Counted from the first letter of the stretch, positions 38,726 to 47,140 are shown. The stretch: 64,000 nucleotides of DNA from Clostridiales bacterium (GCA_021736985.1 JAIPEW010000003.1:1-64000), one strand, 5' to 3'. Made by a program: numbers and translations. The notes: generated by a model not told the origin, from the letters alone.

Positions 38726-39613
38726 ATGGAATTAACCTCGCTAAACGATGTACGAGATCTAATGAATCGCCATGATTTTAGATGCCAGAAAAAATTAGGA
38801 CAAAATTTTTTGGTAGATGCAAATATCATAAATACAATTATCAAACAAGCAGAACTAGACGAACTTGATATTGCAGTCGAAATAGGCCCGGGTCTTGGTA
38901 CTCTGACAAAAAAAATAGCAGAAAAATGCAGGATTATTTTAGCAATTGAATTGGACCGCAAGTTAGTACCAATTCTTAATGAAACTCTGGCATTTGCTGA
39001 TAATGCTACTGTAATCCACAATGATGCTTTAAAAATTAACTATGATAACCTGGTCAAACACTGTAGCAGTAATTACTTTCCAGACAAAAAACAAGATTAT
39101 AAAGTAATAGCTAATTTACCTTATTACATAACAACACCGCTTATAATGCATTTATTAGAAAATGGATTTAATTTTTCTGACATGGTAGTAATGGTACAGG
39201 AAGAAGTAGCAAGGCGAATGACAGCATCTCCAGGTACTAAAGATTATGGAGCATTAAGTTTAGCTGTACAATTTTATACAAAGGCTAAAATTTTAAAAAA
39301 AGTATCAAAACATGTGTTTATCCCTCGACCGGAAGTTGGTTCGGCACTTGTGAAATTGCAGCGCAGAGAAAAATACCCGGTAGCAGTAGATGATACAAAA
39401 ACTTTTTTTTCCATTATAAGGGCTGCTTTTGGAAAAAGGCGTAAAACCTTAATTAATGCGCTAAGTAATTCTACTCTTGGAGTCTCCAAGGAACAGTGGA
39501 GCAGTATAATTAAAAGTGCAGGAATAAAACCAACCAGGCGCAGTGAAGAACTGGGAATTGATGAGTTTGCTGCTTTATATGAATTTTATGTAGAGTATAG
39601 AGCTAATTATTAA
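38726..39613 (+). CDS. rsmA: 16S rRNA (adenine1518/1519-N6)-dimethyltransferase
   Basis: The KsgA-type methyltransferase that dimethylates two adenines in the 3' hairpin of 16S rRNA. The 295-aa product has KKLGQNFLVD, SAM motif I EIGPGLGTLT, and the catalytic NLPYYITTP motif. The ATG follows AGGG weakly. The position after tatD matches the Firmicute backbone. Confidence 0.97.
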   Translation: MELTSLNDVRDLMNRHDFRCQKKLGQNFLVDANIINTIIKQAELDELDIAVEIGPGLGTLTKKIAEKCRIILAIELDRKLVPILNETLAFADNATVIHNDALKINYDNLVKHCSSNYFPDKKQDYKVIANLPYYITTPLIMHLLENGFNFSDMVVMVQEEVARRMTASPGTKDYGALSLAVQFYTKAKILKKVSKHVFIPRPEVGSALVKLQRREKYPVAVDDTKTFFSIIRAAFGKRRKTLINALSNSTLGVSKEQWSSIIKSAGIKPTRRSEELGIDEFAALYEFYVEYRANY

Positions 39614-39640
39614 CTCGTTTATTTGAAAGGAGCTTGCTTA

Positions 39641-40111
39641 ATGTATTTTGTAAGCCCAACAAAAGGGAAAATGCCTTTTTATGTTATGATGCAGGATATC
39701 ATAGAGTATATTACTGGCTTACCAAGCTCGTCCTATAAAATTATAATAGGTACAGATTCCCAGGTTCGTGAAAGATCCTGTTTTATTACTGCCGTGGTGG
39801 TACATCGACAAGGGAAAGGTGCGCGTTATTATTATCGTAAGAAAATACAGCGTAAAATCAGCAGTTTGCGTCAAAAAATTTTTTATGAAACTTCAATGAG
39901 TTTAGAATTAGGGGGATATGTAGCAAAACATTTTGCTGAAAACGGGTTTGCTGAACTACCGGTTGAAATACATATTGATGCGGGGGATCAAGGTGATACA
40001 CGAGAGTTAATAAAAGAAGTAGTCGGTATGGTAACGGGCAGCGGTTTTGACGCAAAGATAAAGCCGGATGCATACGGGGCTTCAAGTGTAGCTGACAAGC
40101 ATACCAAATAA
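39641..40111 (+). CDS. RNase H-like YkuK family protein
   Basis: A 156-aa member of the YkuK/DUF458 family with a predicted RNase H-like fold: IIIGTDSQVRE near residue 35, HIDAGDQGDTRELI near 119, and a C-terminal AYGASSVADKHT. The biochemical role is undefined in the family. The ATG at 39641 follows AAAGGAG by 8 nt, while the upstream TTG overlaps that site. It is 27 bp after rsmA, probably co-transcribed, and ends before a terminator. Confidence 0.88.
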   Translation: MYFVSPTKGKMPFYVMMQDIIEYITGLPSSSYKIIIGTDSQVRERSCFITAVVVHRQGKGARYYYRKKIQRKISSLRQKIFYETSMSLELGGYVAKHFAENGFAELPVEIHIDAGDQGDTRELIKEVVGMVTGSGFDAKIKPDAYGASSVADKHTK

Positions 40112-40145
40112 AATTAATATAAAATTCTAATAAATCACTCTAATG

Positions 40146-40174
40146 ACGCTTCCTATGAAGCGTTTATTTTTTTG
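40146..40174 (+). terminator. Terminator after YkuK-like gene
   Basis: ACGCTTC/GAAGCGT arms with a 4-nt loop, followed by TTATTTTTTT. Confidence 0.85.
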
Positions 40175-40208
40175 CAGAAAAAAGTTGCCATATTAATTAA
40201 ATCATGGA

Positions 40209-40236
40209 ACTCTTAGTTTTATTTTATCATAATATA
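40209..40236 (+). promoter_or_regulatory. Sigma-K-like promoter of yabG
   Basis: AC (40209-40210), 17 bp, CATAATATA (40228-40236), fitting mACm-N16-CATAnnnTA. B. subtilis yabG is sigma-K dependent. Confidence 0.65.
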
Positions 40237-40260
40237 ATTAAAAACATCGGAGGGGATTAT

Positions 40261-41142
40261 ATGGTAGAAGAAATAGTTGCCGGTGATATCGTGGGGCGGA
40301 AATCATACGGTTTAGATATATATTTTAAAGTTATTGAAGTAAATGGGGAACATGCTAAACTTAAGGGGCTTGATCTGCGTTTATATGCTACTGCTCCTCT
40401 AAATGATCTTGAAAAAATAGATGCATCCAGAGTACGTGATTATTGGAAAAAAATAATAAGTGAAAATAATGAGAATCTTAAAAGAATATATAAGCGCCGG
40501 CAAAAAGAACGCCAGAGGTTGTTAACCCGGATTGCGGAAAGAGTTGAGGAGAATTCTAAATTAGAAACTTTTGATGTTCCAGGTTCTGTATTACATTTAG
40601 ATGGGGATGGGGAGTACCTGGATATTTGTTTAACTACTTATAAGCAGTTAGAAGTTCCAGCTACAGGATATAAAATAAGCGAAAAAGAACAGCCCAATAA
40701 AGTTGTGGGATTGCTCCGTAAACATAGTCCTGATTTGCTAGTTTTGACTGGACATGATGGGCTAATAAAAAAATCTACAGAATATAATAAATTAAGCAAT
40801 TATCATAATTCCTCTTACTTTATTGAAGGAATAAAAGCTGCCAGGAGATATGAAAAGAGCAGAGATGATTTAATAATATTTGCTGGTGCATGCCAGTCTC
40901 ATTATGATGCGATTTTAAATTCAGGTGCTAATTTTGCCAGTTCACCTAAAAGAGTAGTAATTCATGCATTTGATCCAGTATTTATAATGGAAAAAATAGC
41001 TTATACATCAATCTATGACCCTATATCCTTAAGAGAAATTATCTCGTCTACCATAACGGGTTTTGATGGAATTGGTGGATTAGAAACCCGTGGTAAGCAT
41101 AGATTAGGGTTCCCTCGTTCACAGGTTGACGGGCAAGAGTAA
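40261..41142 (+). CDS. yabG: Sporulation-specific protease YabG
   Basis: A cysteine-type protease of peptidase family U57 that trims coat proteins late in sporulation. The 293-aa product begins with GDIVGRKSYGLDIYFKV and has HLDGDGEYLD and VLTGHDGL in the core, as well as HRLGFPRSQ near the end. The ATG at 40261 follows GGAGGGG; the frame is open to 40204 without a site. A sigma-K-like promoter lies 25 bp upstream. Confidence 0.95.
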   Translation: MVEEIVAGDIVGRKSYGLDIYFKVIEVNGEHAKLKGLDLRLYATAPLNDLEKIDASRVRDYWKKIISENNENLKRIYKRRQKERQRLLTRIAERVEENSKLETFDVPGSVLHLDGDGEYLDICLTTYKQLEVPATGYKISEKEQPNKVVGLLRKHSPDLLVLTGHDGLIKKSTEYNKLSNYHNSSYFIEGIKAARRYEKSRDDLIIFAGACQSHYDAILNSGANFASSPKRVVIHAFDPVFIMEKIAYTSIYDPISLREIISSTITGFDGIGGLETRGKHRLGFPRSQVDGQE

Positions 41143-41169
41143 CTCTTATCAATTTTTATGCATAACATA
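41142..41169 (+). promoter_or_regulatory. Sigma-K-like promoter of the serine protease gene
   Basis: AC (41142-41143), 17 bp, CATAACATA (41161-41169). The -35 context TAACTCTTA is nearly the same as at yabG, and the AC overlaps the end of yabG. Confidence 0.6.
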
Positions 41170-41188
41170 ATCTGTAGGAGGGGGTTTA

Positions 41189-42193
41189 ATGGATAAATTT
41201 CTTAAAGTTTTAAATAGAAATAAATCTCGCTTATTAAGATATAAAAATGTTCGTGGTGTTGGTGTAGGGTATAAGCAAAAAGATATGCAAAGGACAGATA
41301 TTCCATCTTTAGTAGTATTTGTAGAAAAGAAAGAAAAAAAGGATAGATTAACCAGTGTAGATAGAGTTCCTTTAAAAATTAACGGTGTTGAAACAGATGT
41401 AGTTGAAATAGGTAATGTACGGCTTTTAGATACTAGAAAAGAACGTATTCGACCTGCTCAACCGGGAATAAGTATAGGACATTATAAGATTAGTGCCGGT
41501 ACTTTTGGAGCAGTAGTAAAAGATGCTAAAACAAAGGAATTATTGATACTATCTAATAATCATATACTGGCCAATGGCACAAATGGCAGGGATAATAAGG
41601 CTAAAATAGGTGATCCAATACTGCAGCCTGGATCTTATGATGGAGGAACTGAACAGGATAAACTTGCGTCTTTACAGCGTTTTTTGCCGCTTTACCGTGG
41701 GGTACAAGAACCGGAGTGTCCAGTAGCTGCAGGCATGGAAAGAACGGGTAACAACCTTATTAAAATGTTACGGCCTAATTATGAGATGAAAATTTTAAAA
41801 TATACAAGGCAGTCCAATGTAGTAGATGCAGCTGTTGCTAAGCCTGTTAGTCCGGATATAATATCAGAAGAAATATTAGAAATTGGAAAAATAGAAAGCA
41901 CAGCTGAGTCTGAAGCAGGAATGTCAATACAAAAAAGTGGCCGCTCAAGTGGTTTAACGAAAGGTAATATAACTGCTATAGGGGTTAGTTTAAAAGTGGA
42001 TTTAGGAAACGAAGAATATGGTTGGTTTTCGGACCAGGTAGTTGCAGATATTAAAGTAAATCCTGGAGACAGCGGGTCCCTGGTATTAAATGAAAACAAT
42101 GACGCAGTGGGTTTAGTTTTTGCAGGATCTGATAAACACAGTATATTTAACCGCATACATAATGTTTTAGATAAACTAGAAGTAACCTTTTAA
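41189..42193 (+). CDS. Chymotrypsin-fold serine protease-like protein
   Basis: A 334-aa protein with a plausible complete catalytic triad: His125 (LSNNHIL), Asp213 (VVDAAVAKP) and Ser295 (NPGDSGSLVL). It has no signal peptide or membrane segment, so it would act in the cytoplasm, here probably the mother cell. The N-terminal 90 residues (VRGVGVGYKQ...PSLVVFVEKK) resemble those that precede such domains in other Firmicute homologues. The sigma-K-like promoter and the position after yabG suggest a coat-processing or coat-associated role; this is inference. The ATG follows GGAGGGGG. Confidence 0.85.
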   Translation: MDKFLKVLNRNKSRLLRYKNVRGVGVGYKQKDMQRTDIPSLVVFVEKKEKKDRLTSVDRVPLKINGVETDVVEIGNVRLLDTRKERIRPAQPGISIGHYKISAGTFGAVVKDAKTKELLILSNNHILANGTNGRDNKAKIGDPILQPGSYDGGTEQDKLASLQRFLPLYRGVQEPECPVAAGMERTGNNLIKMLRPNYEMKILKYTRQSNVVDAAVAKPVSPDIISEEILEIGKIESTAESEAGMSIQKSGRSSGLTKGNITAIGVSLKVDLGNEEYGWFSDQVVADIKVNPGDSGSLVLNENNDAVGLVFAGSDKHSIFNRIHNVLDKLEVTF

Positions 42194-42223
42194 GATTAAC
42201 TAACTTGTTACAGGAGGATATTA

Positions 42224-42625
42224 ATGGAAGCACAAATATACCAGATCGGGGAAGTGGTATTATATTTTCCTGGTAACGATGGTATTCCTGCTGTTGGACC
42301 AATTTATAAAAAAAAAGGAGATGCTGTTTGCGCAATAAAAAAGTATTTAAATTTAATTAAATATCTTGGTATTAACCATAGTTCTAACAGGTGCGGGGTA
42401 AAATTTATCAGGCAGGATGACGGCAGGTATACCCTGGTTCTGATAAATGGTGAAAAAAGCTTAGAAACTTTGAAGGATTTAGATGAAATAATGCTAAAAA
42501 GATTTCGTAAGAGTTTACAAAAAAAATTTTTTGTGGTGACTTCATTTTATACCAGTGAAGTAGGAGAAATTGAATGTCTTGCAGTTACGGATGGGTTGGG
42601 AGCAATTTTGTTTGCTATAAATTAA
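42224..42625 (+). CDS. Protein of unknown function, 133 aa
   Basis: Not recognised. The protein is soluble, mixed alpha/beta in appearance, with two cysteines and a basic stretch (LKRFRKSLQKKFF, about 91-103). The ATG follows CAGGAGGA with good spacing. It is 30 bp after the protease gene with no promoter of its own visible and ends at a terminator, so it probably belongs to the same late-sporulation transcript. Confidence 0.75.
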   Translation: MEAQIYQIGEVVLYFPGNDGIPAVGPIYKKKGDAVCAIKKYLNLIKYLGINHSSNRCGVKFIRQDDGRYTLVLINGEKSLETLKDLDEIMLKRFRKSLQKKFFVVTSFYTSEVGEIECLAVTDGLGAILFAIN

Positions 42626-42639
42626 TGTGTAAAATTTAC

Positions 42640-42671
42640 CCCCCTTATTTTAAAAAATAAGGGGATATTTA
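42640..42671 (+). terminator. Terminator after 133-aa gene
   Basis: CCCCTTATTTT/AAAATAAGGGG arms (42641-42651, 42654-42664), followed by ATATTTATTTT. Confidence 0.8.
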
Positions 42672-42842
42672 TTTTGGTTATTAATACCATGAACTTCTTA
42701 TTTTACGAAAATATACTTTTATAAGTGTATTAACTATTTTGTAAAAAATTATAAACTGTGACTAAATTTTGAACATATTGCCTTCATATTTCATTGCTGA
42801 TACATTTAGTATGTTTAACATTATAAGAAGGAGGTAAAGTGT

Positions 42843-44387
42843 GTGGAAATTAAATCACGTAAATTTTTAGGGAATCTTTTTGTTATGCTCATGATATGTT
42901 TATTATGGACAAGTTTCTTTGCTATTCCAGTATCAGCGTCTGAAAATATGCAGCGGCAAGAAATGGATTTAGTCAATATGATTAATGATACTCGTATAGA
43001 AAATGATACTGCAGGACTGCAGGTTGATAAGCAATTAAATATCATTGCCTGTCAGAAAGCCGAAGATATGGCAAGTAAAGATTATTTAAGTTATACATCT
43101 CCAACTTACGGTAATATAGAGGAGATGCTTCAAGATAAGGGGTTTCAATACAAGAATATAACGCAAAAAATAGCGCGTACCAGCAGCTCAGTTTCAGCAA
43201 GTTACGTTCATAAAGCTCTGATGCGGTATGATAAACATAAAAGTGATATTATTGATAATAGATATAAGCTTTTAGGAGTAGGAATAGCAAGTACTGAAAG
43301 GTATAAATACATAGTTGAGTTATTAGCTGAAAAAGAGGAACTAACCACTCCTGGTTCTAGCTTACCTGGTGGACAGGACCCCGGACAGCAAGAAAATGAA
43401 CAGGATAATTCTACTCCTGGTGAAGGTGAAGAATTAGAGAAAAATAACTCAATGCCGGAAAAAAACAATGATTCTTTTTCTCAGGGCGATGCAGAAAAAG
43501 AATTACTTAAATTAATTAATGATGAACGATCTTCCAGTGGCTTAGAAAATGTTAAGCTAGATAATACACTATCTAAACTGGCCAGTTTAAAAACAGAAGA
43601 TATGGTTGAAAACGGGTATTTTAAAGATAATTATAACTTTGTATACGAGTCATCTTTAGGTAAAATATCCAAAATGCTCAATGATGAAGGTGTAAAATAT
43701 GCTTCTGCCGGTGAAAATTTAATTATTGGTAGTTCAGTAAGTTCCATTCATAATTATCAAGTTAAATACTCACCGGGTTATCGTGAAGATATTTTAAACA
43801 AGGATTATGACCGTGTTGGTATAGATGTAAGACAGGGGGAAAAATACAAGTATATCGTACAAGTATTTATTGATAACAGCGGTAGTGAAATGCCGGATTA
43901 TATTGAAAACCAGGAACAAAATACAGGTCCTACCGATAACAATTTAGCACATAATGATACAACGCAGTCTGGTACAAAGACATCAAGTAGCGATGTGCAG
44001 GGATTAAGTGCAGATGAACAGGAAATACTTGCTAAAATAAATAAAGAAAGAATATCTCGTGGAATAGGAGAATTAGAGCCTAATTTAGAGTTAACAGAGG
44101 TAGCCCGTACTAAAGCCAGAGATATGATAGAAAAGGGCTATTTTGCACATAACTCGCCAACATACGGTACACCTTTTGATATGATGAGTGATTTTGGAAT
44201 AGATTACGGTTATGCAGGTGAAAACCTGGCTGGGGCCCCTGAAGTATCAAGGGCACATACAGCACTTATGAACTCTCCCGGGCATAGAGAAAATATTTTA
44301 AACTCTAATTTTAAGGAAGTAGGTATCGGGGTTATTGATGGAGGTCCTTATGGAAAGATGTTCGTACAGATGTTTATAGATAGTTAG
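42843..44387 (+). CDS. Secreted protein with three CAP (SCP/PR1) domains
   Basis: 514 aa with a signal peptide (hydrophobic 11-30, cleavage near PVSA-SE) and three tandem CAP domains (about 38-165, 220-345, 390-514) joined by Pro/Asn/Gln/Glu-rich linkers. Only the third keeps the CAP cavity residues (H436, E460, H472, H481 in SPGHRENIL). The second has SPGYREDIL and lacks the first His, and the first is further decayed. CAP proteins of this YkwD type are found in spores and envelopes. The GTG follows AGGAGG by 8 nt. Confidence 0.88.
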   Translation: MEIKSRKFLGNLFVMLMICLLWTSFFAIPVSASENMQRQEMDLVNMINDTRIENDTAGLQVDKQLNIIACQKAEDMASKDYLSYTSPTYGNIEEMLQDKGFQYKNITQKIARTSSSVSASYVHKALMRYDKHKSDIIDNRYKLLGVGIASTERYKYIVELLAEKEELTTPGSSLPGGQDPGQQENEQDNSTPGEGEELEKNNSMPEKNNDSFSQGDAEKELLKLINDERSSSGLENVKLDNTLSKLASLKTEDMVENGYFKDNYNFVYESSLGKISKMLNDEGVKYASAGENLIIGSSVSSIHNYQVKYSPGYREDILNKDYDRVGIDVRQGEKYKYIVQVFIDNSGSEMPDYIENQEQNTGPTDNNLAHNDTTQSGTKTSSSDVQGLSADEQEILAKINKERISRGIGELEPNLELTEVARTKARDMIEKGYFAHNSPTYGTPFDMMSDFGIDYGYAGENLAGAPEVSRAHTALMNSPGHRENILNSNFKEVGIGVIDGGPYGKMFVQMFIDS

Positions 44388-44392
44388 TGAGG

Positions 44393-44425
44393 AGAAGGGC
44401 GTACATAAAAGCCCTTCTTTTTTTG
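44393..44425 (+). terminator. Terminator after triple-CAP gene
   Basis: GAAGGGC/GCCCTTC arms with a 10-nt loop, followed by T7. Confidence 0.88.
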
Positions 44426-44453
44426 TCTTATTACTTAATAATTATTATTTAGC

Positions 44454-44481
44454 ACATTTCTAGGGTAATCTCCATAATATA
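44454..44481 (+). promoter_or_regulatory. Sigma-K-like promoter of the SPOCS/LysM gene
   Basis: AC (44454-44455), 17 bp, CATAATATA (44473-44481), the same -10 as yabG, 31 bp before the start codon. Confidence 0.6.
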
Positions 44482-44512
44482 TTACAGAACTTATATGAAA
44501 GGGGGAGTATGT

Positions 44513-46090
44513 ATGCCTAATAATGCGGTACCAACTACTGAAAGAATTAATGTTAAACAGGTAATTAATGAAGATAGCCGGCAGGAAATAGTTAGGGGCA
44601 CTATTTTTGTAGAAGAAGGAAAGCCGGATGCAGAACAAGTTGTGTCTGTGTATAAATCAGTAAATGTAAAAAACATCAGTGTTTTATCAGGTAAGGTAAT
44701 AGTTGAGGGCAGCCTGTCTTTACAAATAGTTTATGTATCTACAGCAGCAGATCAGCCTGTTCATCATACTTCCGGTGATTTACCGTTTACATCATATGTT
44801 GAATTGCCGGGAGTAGAGCCTGGTATGAATGTTAATGTCGATGTAGATATTGAAGATATTCAAGTTAAGCGGGATACTGCTACTACTTTTAAAGTAAATG
44901 CCGTATTAAAAGTTCATGCCAAAGTAACTGAAACTCGTGAAATTGATGTTCTTACTGAAATTCCTGGCTGCAAAGTAGAATCAGAATCCATTAAAGTGAA
45001 TCATGTAGTGGGAAGTGAATCAGTACAAACAATTATTGATGATACTTTCAATATTCCTGAAGAAAAACCAAATGCAGAAAAAATTTTGGATGTAGTTGAT
45101 TCAGATGTTGTTATAACTGAGACACGTATTCTTGATGGTAAAGTTATTGTCGATGGAGAACTGACACTGCAAATATTATACGTATCGGCAGAAGACCCTG
45201 CTCAGCCTGTACATCATGTGCATGCCGATTTTACCTTTAGCAGTTATGTAGAAATACCCGGGGCTACATCAGACAATAATGTAGAGGTCGAAGCTACAAT
45301 AGAAAGTACAGATGTAGAATTTGCAGGAGATGAGGCTGACGGGTTTAACAGGTTAAAAGGGTATGTCGTATTAAAGCTGGATGTAGATGTAACAGAAACC
45401 AGGGTAATAGAAATTATTACCAATGTGCTTGATTGTCCGTTCGAGAGTACTGAATTACGTGTAGAAAGTGTAGTAGGAGAAGATTCACGCCAGGCAGTAG
45501 TCAGAGAAACATTTACACCGCCCGGAGAAAAGCCACCTGCTGAAAAGATATTAGATACTACCATAGGAGAAAAAGAAATAACTGAAAAGAAAATTTTAAA
45601 TAATAAAGTAGTTATAAATGGCTATATAGAAGTTCATGTAATTTATGTAGCTGAAACGGCAGAAGGAGATCAGCCAGTCCATTCAGTACACCGCCGGCTG
45701 AGTTTTCATAGTTATCTGGATATTTTAGGTGTTGATGCTGATATGGATGTTCAGGTGAGAAGTATGGTAGAGTACGTAAAATCAAGTATTGTAAATAGTG
45801 ACATCCATATAGATGCAGTACTTAAATTAACCGGAAAAGCTATTATGGCACTTTGCAAGGAAGTTGTTACCGGGGTTAATGTTGTTGTAGTTCCGCCAGA
45901 TGAAAAACCCGGTGTATGTCCTCCGGGTGAAACAGTTGAATATACTATAAAATCGGGCGACACTTTTTATAAAATAGCAAGACAATACAGTACTACTGTA
46001 GATGCTATCAAAAGAGCAAATCCAGGTGTTAATCCTAATAATCTGCAGGTTGGTCAAACTATTAAGGTACCGTGTGGTGCTAAAGGATAA
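44513..46090 (+). CDS. Spore coat-type protein: three SPOCS (DUF3794) repeats plus LysM
   Basis: 525 aa, acidic, no signal peptide. Three repeats of about 140-150 residues share INxxVVGE(D/S)S, PxAEKILD, KVIVxGxLxLQIxYV, DQPVHH and FxSYVELPG elements. The C-terminus has a LysM domain (YTIKSGDTFYKIARQYSTT...). This architecture is that of SipL-type coat morphogenetic proteins; C. difficile SipL binds SpoIVA through its LysM. SipL orthology is likely but unproven, because related SPOCS proteins exist. The ATG at 44513 follows GGGGGAG. Confidence 0.88.
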   Translation: MPNNAVPTTERINVKQVINEDSRQEIVRGTIFVEEGKPDAEQVVSVYKSVNVKNISVLSGKVIVEGSLSLQIVYVSTAADQPVHHTSGDLPFTSYVELPGVEPGMNVNVDVDIEDIQVKRDTATTFKVNAVLKVHAKVTETREIDVLTEIPGCKVESESIKVNHVVGSESVQTIIDDTFNIPEEKPNAEKILDVVDSDVVITETRILDGKVIVDGELTLQILYVSAEDPAQPVHHVHADFTFSSYVEIPGATSDNNVEVEATIESTDVEFAGDEADGFNRLKGYVVLKLDVDVTETRVIEIITNVLDCPFESTELRVESVVGEDSRQAVVRETFTPPGEKPPAEKILDTTIGEKEITEKKILNNKVVINGYIEVHVIYVAETAEGDQPVHSVHRRLSFHSYLDILGVDADMDVQVRSMVEYVKSSIVNSDIHIDAVLKLTGKAIMALCKEVVTGVNVVVVPPDEKPGVCPPGETVEYTIKSGDTFYKIARQYSTTVDAIKRANPGVNPNNLQVGQTIKVPCGAKG

Positions 46091-46122
46091 TATGTTTATT
46101 GTAAATTGTCATGTTTGTTGTC

Positions 46123-46148
46123 AGCTGTTTTAAAAACAGCTTTTTTTA
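46123..46148 (+). terminator. Terminator after SPOCS/LysM gene
   Basis: AGCTGTTTT/AAAACAGCT arms followed by T7. Confidence 0.85.
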
Positions 46149-46210
46149 TTACTAATAAAGAAACTGGTAACATATAATTTACAAAAATCGTCATCTTTAG
46201 GAGGGATATA

Positions 46211-46513
46211 ATGAACGGGAATATGAATGATATGATGCAGGCTATACAGGATATGAAAGAAAAGGTCCGTGAAATGAATGTAACTGTTACATCAGAAGAT
46301 AATTCTGTACAGGTAATAATTAATGGGCAGCAAGAAATAATGCAGCTCAATATAACACCTGAAGCTTTTGAAAAAAAAGATGCTGCTAGTTTATCTGCAG
46401 CAGTTGCAGAGACCTTTGACCGCGCTCTAATGGAATCCAAAAAAATGATGCAGGAAGAAATCAAAAAACAATCAGAGGCATGGGGAATCCCCCCTATACC
46501 GGGTTTTTTTTAA
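46211..46513 (+). CDS. Second YbaB/EbfC-like protein
   Basis: A 100-aa protein with the YbaB/EbfC plan: a Met/Gln-rich N-terminal helix (NMNDMMQAIQDMKEKVREM), a beta core VQVIINGQQEIMQLNITPEAF, a long helix and C-terminal IPPIPGFF, comparable to the MNIPGLF end of the dnaX-linked copy at 23716. Here it sits in the coat-type gene group, so it may be a sporulation-specific nucleoid protein or a non-DNA-binding structural paralogue. The ATG follows AGGAGGG. Confidence 0.85.
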   Translation: MNGNMNDMMQAIQDMKEKVREMNVTVTSEDNSVQVIINGQQEIMQLNITPEAFEKKDAASLSAAVAETFDRALMESKKMMQEEIKKQSEAWGIPPIPGFF

Positions 46514-46528
46514 GTGAGGTGAGTCTTA

Positions 46529-46768
46529 ATGTCTTCAAGAATGGAAGAAATATTCTCTAAAATTTTGGAACAAAAAAAAAGTTGTGATCTGGATTCAGAT
46601 AGTTTTCTTGCTTTATTGAGCTTAATTAATCTCATGGGGCTTATTGAAAGCATAGATGATAATTATAAAACAGAGTCTAAAAGTTCAAAGAACAAGTATA
46701 CGAGTCGTGAAGGTGTTCCTCTACCAATGGCTATGTTTGGCAAGTATCCACCTAAAGAATCAGAATAA
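46529..46768 (+). CDS. Small protein with LLSLxNLxG motif, 79 aa
   Basis: Unrecognised. An N-terminal amphipathic helix and the segment FLALLSLINLMGLIESI (about 27-43) resemble the LQVMLSLLNLLGIVNML segment of the 191-aa protein at 47284, so the two are probably related. It is 15 bp after the EbfC-like gene, with GAGGTGAG before the ATG. The last residues ESE and the stop are part of a 57-bp perfect palindrome shared with the convergent gene. Confidence 0.75.
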   Translation: MSSRMEEIFSKILEQKKSCDLDSDSFLALLSLINLMGLIESIDDNYKTESKSSKNKYTSREGVPLPMAMFGKYPPKESE

Positions 46769-46813
46769 AAGAGGCTGCAGTTAAATTAACTGCAGCCTCT
46801 TTTATTCTGATTC
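46757..46813. terminator. 57-bp perfect palindrome, bidirectional terminator
   Basis: 28-bp arms 46757-46784 and 46786-46813 around one A. It encodes the last three codons and the stop (GAA TCA GAA TAA) of both convergent genes and forms a GC-rich hairpin with flanking A/T tracts. Confidence 0.9.
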
Positions 46814-47140
46814 CATCTCTGAAGGCTGAATAGTTACATTTGCCCAATCATCATTATGAGTGGATTGTTTAGATGTTGAATTTTCTTCGGATTGTTCATC
46901 TTTATTAAAGTTTTTTTCTTCTGTATATTTATGCTGGTTAATATTATCCGTGTTGCTAGAAAATTGCTGAATACTTGAATGAAGAGTATCCATTCCCTGC
47001 TTAATATTATCTACTGACTTATTGGTTGTATCAATAGCAGAACTCAAAAATTGTAAGTTTTTATCCAGTGATTTAGAGTCAAAAAAAGAAAGCAGGCTTA
47101 CAGTTAAAAAAAGCATAAGTGGATTGTAGCTGCCGGACAA
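46802..47140 (-). CDS. Small protein with hydrophobic N-terminus, 112 aa
   Basis: Unrecognised. After MSGSYN come a hydrophobic stretch (PLMLFLTVSLLSFF, about 7-20), a probable coiled coil (about 25-70), and an acidic, Ser/Asn-rich tail ending ESE. A TTG at 47158 overlaps AAGGGAGG, so the TTG at 47140, 7 nt past it, is chosen. It converges on the small-protein gene at 46529, and its opposite orientation inside the cluster suggests an independent promoter. Possibly a membrane-attached coat or cortex component; this is speculation. Confidence 0.65.
   Translation of the reverse strand: MSGSYNPLMLFLTVSLLSFFDSKSLDKNLQFLSSAIDTTNKSVDNIKQGMDTLHSSIQQFSSNTDNINQHKYTEEKNFNKDEQSEENSTSKQSTHNDDWANVTIQPSEMESE

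Noticed and set aside
38445-38735. 96-codon open frame before rsmA
   Set aside because: It runs through a clear terminator hairpin, has weak start signals and Phe/Leu/Ile-rich composition, and ends inside rsmA.
42770-42815. Sigma-E promoter before the triple-CAP gene
   Set aside because: CATATT and GATACATT elements are present, but spacings are about 19-20 bp or 5 bp, outside the usual range.
42626-42842. veg gene expected after yabG
   Set aside because: No frame resembling Veg was found here; only a terminator and AT-rich spacer are present.
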